DNA of 64,000 bases from Cricetomys ansorgei (lineage: Eukaryota > Chordata > Mammalia > Rodentia > Nesomyidae): contig JAMJFZ010000770.1 in the NCBI GenBank assembly GCA_026225945.1, positions 1,241,501 through 1,305,500 of the forward strand, written 5' to 3'. The notes beneath the pieces are model-generated. The model was not told where the DNA came from. It worked only from the letters and a program-made list of their open reading frames with translations, and ran no database searches. Within the stretch, counting starts at the first letter, position 1. Every line of letters starts with the position of its first letter. This document shows positions 56,190 to 64,000 of the stretch, one piece after another. The translations under genes and the position numbers were made by a program.

Positions 56190-56330
56190 AAAACATTATA
56201 GCTAATGTTTACTGAGTATAAACTATATGCCCCTGATTAGTGCATTCTACACAAACTATTTCATTTTATCCTAGTGGCACATCTAAGATATATGAAATAA
56301 CACTTTCATTTCAAAGGTGGAAAAACAGTT
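56190..56330 (+). mobile_element. MIR SINE (ancient)
   Basis: 'gctaatgtttactgagtata', 'acaaactatttcattttatc' and 'tcatttcaaaggtggaaaaa' follow a MIR. Confidence 0.65.
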
Positions 56331-56439
56331 TTCAGTTTTCTAGAATTTTAATTGATTTTCTCCATTTGGATTTTCAACTAGCTAGCAAACTGTCTTTCTC
56401 TTTTGGACAGATTATGCTTTGGCTGCAGAACTTTTAGGG

Positions 56440-57655
56440 AGACATGTAAGGATGAAGTGGGGTGATAGCAGAAGTTCGAGTAACCAAATATATATGGTCC
56501 AGGAGGCCCATGTCAGATTTTCTTTATTATCCTGTTACTTAATAACTGCCTGCTGAATGAATGAATAAGTGAATAGCTTCTATACTGGACAGAAACAAAG
56601 CAAATCTAAAAACTGTGCAAACAAAAGCAAATAATGGGCTCAGAGTCCTTAAGCCTTGGGAAATAGCTCACGCTTGAACAGGGCCCTGTTTGAAAATAAA
56701 GTACCAGTATGAGAAACCACCTAGTATTTACTGTTTAAGTTCTGGTTGGTCTTCAAGCTCAGCCGACAGATAGTGACTGCTCACTCCTTAGCTGTTGATT
56801 TTTGAGGGCTTTGCTTTCCAGGTAGACAAATCTGATTCTAGGTGGGGATGGGAAGGGAACATGTTTACTCCATCCTCCATAATCTCTCAAACTGTGTCTT
56901 CAGGATCAACATTTTTACATTATAGGTATGTTTAACTGGAAATTTCTTTTCTTGCTTCTATTTCTATTCTAGCCAAGATTAGACCCTTACTGTGCAGACA
57001 TTACTATGAATACATGACATCTGTAGGTATACCTGACAGTATAGCCTGAAAATGATTACTGCTCCTGAATTCTCTATCAGACATGCACCACAGCCATCCA
57101 GGTAGGGTATGGAGGCACCCACTGGAGCTTAATGTGGGATTTATCTTCAAATAAAGTCTGGATTTGAAGCATTTGTTGACCCTCTGTTATCAACAGAGAA
57201 TGAAATCTTTATAGTTTCAAACATGGAGAAAATTCTAGAAAGAGATGTGGTCCTTCCCAAGGTACAAACTAGCTGATAGTAGCTAGCTAGGCTCCCTTGA
57301 GATTTCCTATGACTAATGTCTGATAGACAAGGAGAATATACTTCATTTTCAAAGCAGGAGGAATGTGCTATTTTAAGTCGTTGGACTTGGTTTCAGATGG
57401 GAGATGCTGTATATTGACCTTACCCTTCTCCCCTGGATATTTCTGAGGTTCTAGTTAGAAGGATTGAATTGAGGCAGTGTATAGAGCCATGGTCGTGCAC
57501 TGAATATGAAAGCTCTGGCTCAGAGCTGCCTGCAAAAATTGACTTTCAATCAGGAACAATGCAGTGAAAGATATTTCTGAACACCTATCTGTAAACCTAT
57601 GAATGGGGAAAGAAAAGCCGACAGGGGCTCAAAAGAAGAATCATACAATGACTTA
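56440..57655. other. No gene; unassigned
   Basis: No exon or repeat family recognised. Confidence 0.5.
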
Positions 57656-57667
57656 AGTCTTCTATAA

Positions 57668-57800
57668 GGTGCTGGTGCACAGCTACATTTCCAGCTTCCA
57701 GAGGTGTGAGTTTAAGGACAACCTGGGCTAGGCAGTGAATTCAAGACAGCCTGTGAGAAGAAAGAAAGAAAGGAAGGAAGGAAGGAAGGAAGAAAAAGCA
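57668..57800 (+). mobile_element. Diverged B1 SINE with (GAAA/GAAG)n tail
   Basis: 'ggtgctggtgcacagctaca', 'gtgtgagtttaaggacaacc' and 'gcagtgaattcaagacagcc' follow a plus-strand B1. The A-rich tail has become a GAAA/GAAG microsatellite (57757-57800). Confidence 0.75.
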
Positions 57801-59240
57801 GAAAGAAAAGAAAGAGACAGAAAATGAATCTTGGGCAAAGTATTTATAAATAAAGATTTATTATTATTTATAAGACAAGATCACAGGAGAAAGTATGCTG
57901 AGAAAGTCAACTACAGGGTGCCTTGTCTATCACAGAAGACAGGTCAGAGGTCAAGGACAGAGCTATCTTGAAAAGAACAAATGGTTAATAGCCTTGAGAC
58001 TAGGCACACATGCATGCGTGAATGTATGTGTGAAAACCACAACCATTTTTATGGACATTACACTTTCAAATTTTAAAAATGTGGTCCTACCCAGCATGCC
58101 ATAGTGAAAGAAGGGACAGCCGAGCAGCCTCCCATGGAGGATGGTATAGGCCTCCTCTGCCTGACTTTGGAAAGAATTATCGGAATGCACCAAAACCATA
58201 GCAAAGAAGCCACTGTGTTCCCACAGGCCTATTAGTGGAAAATTCTCTTTAATAACAAAGCATTAATATATAGAATATTACTAACTGCTGAAGGTAATTT
58301 CTCCATTTGGGCAAAGGTCATCTATTATTTTCCAGATAAAAGATTTAAGATTATAGCTGACACTGAAGGTTGAGGCAGGATTCTTGAACACCCCCAGGCA
58401 CCTGTTTTCCTAGAACACTGAGAATGCAAACAAGAAGACAGAAAATTATCTAAGAAAGATAGATGTTCTATCCAACATCTATCATTACCATTGCTTGTGC
58501 TAGCCACACATTTTAGAATCCACACTGAAATACAATTCTTGTTAGTCAGTCTTTATGGGAATGGAAAATACTGTTGATATTGTCTGCCATAATGAAAATG
58601 GAAAAATGAAAGTTTAACCCCAGCTCTCAGCTTTAAAATGAAAACATTTTAAAGTCAAGGAAGTACAGCCAGACAGCCTGAACCAGACTCCAAGAAGAGA
58701 ATTTAAAATACTCAGAAACATAGCAATAAAGTTGTTTCCCTAAAGTCAGTAAATAACTAATTTTAAGTTCAAAAGAATTAGTTACTTAATGCTTTCAAAA
58801 TAGTATTCTTGACCAGTACTTAATAGTACATAAGACCAGCTCTTTTCCATCACAATTATCAGAAGAAACTTTTGCTGTGAGTTGAATTTTTGTATTGTTG
58901 ATTATCCACAGTGACGACAACTTGCTTATGGCAGAGAATGTGGGTGTGTAAATGAACCCTGTCAAAATTCTCTCACCAATAAGACCATGTTGAATGAATA
59001 GTTATCTATAATTTGTGGGGTTTTTACTGTGGAAGGGAAATGGATATTCAAATGCATTGACTGGAGTAGTCCTGTTTATGTAGCAAAGCCAAAGTATAAC
59101 AACAGTGACACTGCTAAGTGTTTATTAATTACCTATCAGGGTAGCACAATGCCAGATAACAAGCTGCAGGATGCAGGTTTTACTACACTGGTTCTAAGGT
59201 GTGGAGTTAAAACTTAAAGAGATTGAAAAATAATAATTGT
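57800..59240. other. No gene; unassigned
   Basis: No exon or repeat family recognised. A 9-bp hairpin is present at 58754-58784. Confidence 0.5.
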
Positions 59241-59244
59241 TATT

Positions 59245-59318
59245 GTGGACAAGGAAACCGAACCCAGAGCTTCTCGAATGGTAGGCAAGCACTCCACCAC
59301 TAAGCTTCAGCTCCAGCA
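59245..59318 (-). mobile_element. ID-type SINE (tRNA-derived)
   Basis: 'aggaaaccgaacccagagct' and 'gcaagcactccaccactaag' are the reverse of an ID/B4 tRNA-like unit. Confidence 0.8.
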
Positions 59319-59364
59319 CTAAATAATTCTTTTGAATTCTTTTGGCCAATCTTCATTGTAATTT

Positions 59365-59770
59365 TACTGTTTCTGGAATGTACCTGTGGGTGTGTCTATG
59401 GGGAAGTTTCCAGAGATGTTTAAAGAGGAGGGAAAACCCATCCGAAATTTGGACTTGGATCCTTGATTTATGGATGAAAAGAACTCATCTCTCCCTGCTT
59501 CCAGTAACTTCCTGCTGCCAAGCCTTTTCCATCATGATGAGTTGTGTTCTCCACAGCAAACTCTTTTACCCTTAAGCTTTCCTTCCTTCCTTCCCTCCTT
59601 CCTTCCTTCCTTCCTTTTTCTTCCTTCCTTCCTTCCTTCCTTCCTTCCTTCCTTCCTTCCTTCCTTCCTTCCTTCCTTCCTTCCTTCATCTCTCTCTCTC
59701 TTTCTTTCTCTCTTTCTTTCACTTTCTTTCTTTCTTTTTGTCACAGCCATGAGAAAAAGTAAGATCACAT
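59365..59770 (+). mobile_element. MaLR LTR with an expanded CTTC tract
   Basis: 'tgtacctgtgggtgtgtcta', 'gaaaacccatccgaaatttg' and 'tgcttccagtaacttcctgc' follow the LTR at 23912-24282, and the end 'gtcacagccatgagaaaaag' lies beyond the microsatellite. Confidence 0.7.
59578..59740. repeat. (CTTC)n/(CTTT)n microsatellite
   Basis: About 110 bp of CTTC units followed by CT and CTTT runs. The several open frames across it are compositional. Confidence 0.99.
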
Positions 59771-59774
59771 AACT

Positions 59775-61130
59775 TCTTGGCAGTAAGAGGTAAGATTCAA
59801 GCACGGATGTGTTTCATTTTGTGGTCTTCACTATGGGAAACCGTTTGACAGTGCAAATATAAATGATATGAGGGTTATGTATTAGTCATCATACATAATT
59901 ATGAATTGATCGCTGCTGCGAAATCATACCCAACAGGAATAGTACGAATCTTAAGAAATCCCTGGATTCAGAGGCACAGTCTCAAGGACAGCCACTCTGC
60001 ACACTGCCTCCGTGAGCATCGCTGCCACCCGTCCAGTCCTCTCATAGGGACAAGCTCTTGACTTCGTCCAGCCCTTGTTAATAGCTTCTCGCTGTTTCTC
60101 ACCATCAGTGCTTCCTGTGATGTACACCGTGGTCTCTAGCCTCAGGGAGCTCATGTACTTTCATTTCACACATTTTTTGTCTTTGTTCAAATCTGTGGTG
60201 TTGCCTGATTAATGGATAATTTCTTCTTTAAAAAATAATGCACTGAAAAGAGACAGCGATTAGTATATGCAATTTCATGGTCAGAGGGCAAATGGAAGAC
60301 CAAAAGCAAACAAGCAAGCAAGCAAGCAAATGGAATAACTCTTAACTCTTTGCACATAAGCTCTGAAACATATTCTAAATTTAACCCTTGAGTTTCCTTC
60401 AAAACGCTGTTCATCTCCCATATCTGCTTGATATGTTTCTTAAGAGCAGTCTTTGCCCGTTCCCTTGTGCCTTTCTACACTCCTTTCTTGCTCATGCCTT
60501 CCCATATTACTATGTTCCTGCCAGATACCCTAAGTATAGTCTCACATTAGGTTGTTGGCTCGATTGGCTTAAGAAACACCCACAGCATTAATATGGCACT
60601 CATTGTGTCCATGAGGATGTTTCCTGAAAGAATTAACTGAAGGGGAAGCCTTGTCCTGTATGTGGGTGACACCATGCCTTTGACTGGGGTCCAGGCCTGA
60701 GTACAAGTGGATAAAATCGAGAAAGTGATCAGAATGCTAGCAGTCCCCACTCTGTCCTGCTAGATCCCTCCAGCTAGGAAGGGTCTCAGCTGCATGTTCT
60801 CACTGTCATTAGTCTCTCCATGCCTTCCCTGCTAACTTGGAGTTACCCTCTTAAGTCATGAGCCTTTCTTCATTTAAACTGATTCTGGCAGGTATTTTGT
60901 CATAAAAATGAAAAAAAAAATAACATAGGGGCACCTGGCTCAGTGAAAAGTGGCCTCTGCCCTCCTGGAGCTTTTGGTTTCTTGTTGTACAAACACGACA
61001 CTTACATTACGACCACAGGGCAGCACTATGGGATGAAGAGTGGAAGTAAAACATTGGGTAGAGTACCATTCCCAAACACAGTGACTTCAGGCAATAACCC
61101 TTTACTCCCAGTCATTATACTTGGGCTGGA
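59775..61130. other. No gene; unassigned
   Basis: A short CAAG repeat is at about 60309-60328. No exon or repeat family recognised. Confidence 0.5.
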
Positions 61131-61137
61131 TACCAAT

Positions 61138-61425
61138 TAGTCTGTCAGGAATAATAAAGTACTGTAGACTAAGTTGCTTTAACAAAACAACAAACTGTGT
61201 GCTATCACAATCGTGGGGGTTAGAAGTCCAGGATGAGATGCTGTGTTCTTGGAGGGTGTCTATCTATAGCTTGCAGGTAGTTGTCTTCCTTCTGTGTCTT
61301 CACAGGGTCTTTCCCTCATGTATAGACACGTCCACATTCTAATATCTTCATAGGGCACCAGTCACATTGCATTACAGCCTGTCCATATGAGCTCATTTAA
61401 TCTTAATTACCCACTTTATGGCTTG
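61138..61425 (-). mobile_element. MLT1-type MaLR LTR (old)
   Basis: 'ggggttagaagtccaggatg', 'ttctgtgtcttcacagggtc' and 'catttaatcttaattaccca' read as the reverse of an MLT1-type LTR. Confidence 0.7.
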
Positions 61426-61875
61426 GAGAAGCATAATTCAATCTGTGTCAGTGGGGCTAGTTAAGCTCGTTGTAGCCTTGGCAGGTCTCACATCGCTGAG
61501 CTGCTGGGCTATCTTCTTTTCATGGCAAAAGTTGGAAGTTTCCAGAGAGGTGGGCAGAAACAAAATGCTTCTTGAGGCCTTGCCTCAGAACTTTTGTACT
61601 TATTTCAAATCCGTGGACCCAAATAATCCGAAAGGGCAAAGCCAACTTCAGTAGGGCAAGGAGTAAACTTTGACCTCAGTAGAGGACATACAGAGTCACA
61701 GACAAGCCGTGTAGACACAGGGAGGGGTCACATACTGGGATCAATAGTGTTCTCACTCCCAAATGAAGCACATTGATTTAGGATGGAGTTTCTCCCACTT
61801 AAAAAGAGCTACATATTTATTTTGCTTCTGAAAATTTAGCATTGGATAGTTTCAATCAACTTCTAAAATGCCATC
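61425..61875. other. No gene; unassigned
   Basis: No exon or repeat family recognised. Confidence 0.45.
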
Positions 61876-61878
61876 ACA

Positions 61879-62192
61879 TGCTTTGGTTTGAGTTTGTACT
61901 CCCCTGGAATTCATATATTGAAAATTGCACCAATAAACAGTATTGGAGACTACTTTAGAGGTGATTAGGTCATAAGGAAAGGTCACTCATAAGTGGGTTA
62001 TGAAAGAGCCCAAAGGAAGTTTGATTGCCTTTAGTATTATCTGAGGAAACAGTAAGAAGTTACCATTTATGAAGCACAGATTTACCACTGACTATGTGGT
62101 TACCTCAATCTTGGACTTCCTGTCCTCCAGAACTATGGGCAATAAATCAATATCATTTATAAACTGCCTAGTCTAAGACATATCATTTTTGT
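61879..62192 (+). mobile_element. MLT1-type MaLR LTR (old)
   Basis: 'ctggaattcatatattgaaa', 'gaggtgattaggtcataagg', 'atcttggacttcctgtcctc' and 'aactatgggcaataaatcaa' follow the MLT1-type LTR from start to its polyadenylation signal. Confidence 0.85.
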
Positions 62193-62194
62193 AG

Positions 62195-63148
62195 TCCAAA
62201 TGGATTAAGGCCATATACTTGTACAATAGCATGAAAAATAATTTTCTGTAACAACTACATTAGCAGTCACAGTACTTGAATAAAAGGAATCCCAATTTAG
62301 TATCCAGTTAAATCCAGTATCAGAAGGCGCTCAATATAATACAGCTTCCCACCTATAGAACCTTTCAAAAAGGCTCTGTCTAGACTGTGGGATAAGGAAA
62401 GCCCAGCAGTTACCACTGTATTGTTGGGGAGAACATTTCAAAGCATGTGTCTCCCAATAAGGGGTCAGTATATTTAGAAAAATATGATTTGGTAATAACG
62501 TAGTACAAGCCATTTAAATGACTTGTAAGCAAGTGGTGTGGAAGGGGCACTGTGCAGAAAGGAAGCACTGTCAGCACGTTTGCTGAGAGAGGAAATTGGA
62601 ATGGTGTCCCTCTGGTTACTGGGTAGGCAGCCCTTGGCTCAATCCACACCTGTCTCATACAGGTGGCCTGGCTCCACCAGAGATAAGGAGGAAAGGATCC
62701 CTATGTGGGAGATGGGTATCTGTAGGCTTTGCTCTCAGAAAAGAAAGAGCAAAGAAAAACATGCTGAACCACCTTAGAGAAAGGAACGAAATTTATGGGA
62801 ACAAAATAATTATAGAAACTGAAGTAGAAGGGGTGGGGGTGGGGGGAAGAAAGCAGAAAAATGAGCAAAAGCCTGATGAAAATTTCCCCAGTCGGATTTT
62901 CTGCCTCCTGCATGCTATAACTATATTCTCCAAGGTCCATAAATTTTATGAGATTTTACCTTTTATATTTTCATTTCTGTTTATGTGATGACTAGCTAAA
63001 GAAAAATTAATCAAAGAATATTCAGGGTAATTCAGATGACCATCTTTTAACTGGATACTGTAAACTAATTGTAAACTGTATATGTATTCACTTGGCTGTG
63101 CCGATGCACCATGTATTTGGAAAGACTGGAAGCTAAAAGACATTCTTT
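62195..63148. other. No gene; unassigned
   Basis: A 130-codon frame (62596-62988) has no known domain and crosses a G-rich run near 62830-62847. No repeat family recognised. Confidence 0.5.
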
Positions 63149-63149
63149 G

Positions 63150-63310
63150 TTTTGTTTTTTGTTTTTCAAGACAGGGTTTCTCTGTTATAAAACTCTGGCT
63201 GTCCTGGATGGCACTCACTTTGTAGACCAGGCTGGCCTCAAACTCATAGAAATCCACCTGCCTCTGCCTCTGGAGTGTTGGGATTAAAGGCGTTGCCACC
63301 ACCATCCTTT
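63150..63310 (-). mobile_element. B1 SINE
   Basis: 'caagacagggtttctctgtt', 'ctttgtagaccaggctggcc' and 'gttgggattaaaggcgttgc' in order, with a small duplication ('ggatggcactcact'). Confidence 0.94.
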
Positions 63311-63494
63311 AGCTAAAGACATTCTTTAGCTCTGGGTGAAAAGTGGTTCGTGATAGTTCAATAATGGTAAACATAGAGGTTAAGCAATACATAGCCTGTA
63401 GCTAGCTACTTAACAAGAAAGAGCCAGAACCTTGTAATATTGTTGGAGGCTATTCTTGAACTCATTGTGTACATAACCCATTGAAATACATACA

Positions 63495-63672
63495 TGCCTT
63501 TGAGACAGGATCTCATGTAGTCCATGCTGACCTTGAACTTGCCATGTAGCTGAGGATGACCTTGAACTCCTGGTCCTCCTGCTTATTTTCTTGTACTGAG
63601 GACTGAACCCAGGGCTTCAAGTACATACACTAGGCAAGCATTCTATTAACTGAGCCACATTTTAAGCCCTTT
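63495..63672 (-). mobile_element. B4 (ID-B1 fusion) SINE
   Basis: A B1-like part ('tttgagacaggatctcatgt', 'aggatgaccttgaactcctg') joins a reversed ID unit ('gactgaacccagggcttcaa', 'ttctattaactgagccacat'), the fused layout of B4-type SINEs. Confidence 0.85.
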
Positions 63673-63674
63673 TA

Positions 63675-64000
63675 TAATAATTTAATAAACTCATAGTATT
63701 AAATAAGAAATTACAGATTTTTCTTTATATTTCATAAAATATTTTGGTATTTTGCTTTTGGACATACAATTATGTTGTGTGGCCCATCAATAAAATGAAT
63801 CAGAGCTAAATTTCAGGTTAGGATTGAAAGGGAAAATATAAGTAGAGTTCGTCAGAGCTTCCTGGATGATCTGTCTTGCTTAAAATCAATGGTAGAAAGT
63901 GAACAAGCAAAGCCAGAAGATCTGTGTACCCCTCTCTTCAATGAGACCCAGTAAAGATGATTTGCTATTTGCAAAAGCAAACAAATCAGTGATTAAAAAA
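63675..64000. other. No gene; unassigned AT-rich DNA
   Basis: No exon or repeat family recognised up to the window edge. Confidence 0.45.

Noticed and set aside
59470..59804. Several Ser/Phe/Leu- or Lys/Glu/Gly-rich frames
   Set aside because: Produced by the CTTC microsatellite in all frames; no coding meaning.
62596..62988. 130-codon plus-strand open frame
   Set aside because: Crosses a G-rich run and an A-rich segment with no domain; chance frame.

Overview
This window reads as nuclear DNA of a muroid rodent (a mouse-, rat- or gerbil-like animal). The evidence is the repeat content: many B1 SINEs, tRNA-derived B2/B3-type SINEs, ID/B4 pieces, a URR1-type DNA transposon remnant, rodent-type L1 3' regions and many MT/ORR1-type ERVL-MaLR LTRs. 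These overlie older mammalian repeats (MIR, L2, MLT1-type LTRs, L1M/HAL1-type LINE). All family names are from memory of consensus sequences; no database search was run.

No protein-coding gene, rRNA or tRNA can be supported. Open frames are all 132 codons or shorter. Many lie in B1, LTR or microsatellite sequence, and the rest carry no recognisable domain or convincing exon structure. The window is best described as intergenic or deep intronic DNA, possibly part of a gene desert.

Layout. Positions 1-2200 hold a MaLR LTR split by another LTR, three B1s and a textbook solo LTR with a perfect 6-bp target duplication. Positions 2200-6200 are mostly unassigned. Positions 6200-14000 are repeat-rich: MLT1 LTR, antisense ancient L1 cut by two MaLR LTRs, B1 copies and microsatellites. 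Positions 14000-25300 mix unassigned DNA with MaLR LTRs, a 51-bp tandem repeat and a solo LTR of the same family as the one near position 395. Positions 26400-27680 are a repeat-free block with paired homeodomain, SOX and TCF/LEF motifs, the best enhancer candidate. Positions 28000-33200 hold stacked LTRs, a B1 with an expanded pyrimidine tail, MIR and L2. Positions 34660-39360 are an ancient L1M/HAL1-type LINE interrupted by a MaLR LTR and a later antisense rodent L1. Positions 42144-42887 are a 61-bp minisatellite of about 12 units. Positions 45440-46720 are a second repeat-free regulatory candidate. Positions 47100-56400 hold a solo LTR inside a SINE, MLT1 and L1 fragments, and an inverted duplication at 54519-54942. 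The rest to 64000 is unassigned DNA with scattered LTRs, SINEs and a large CTTC microsatellite.

The window shows no genes working together. Its interest lies in the two regulatory candidates, the minisatellite with a repeated nuclear-receptor-like half-site, the inverted duplication, and several insertions whose target sites can be read directly and therefore dated relative to each other. I did not find a convincing new biological system.
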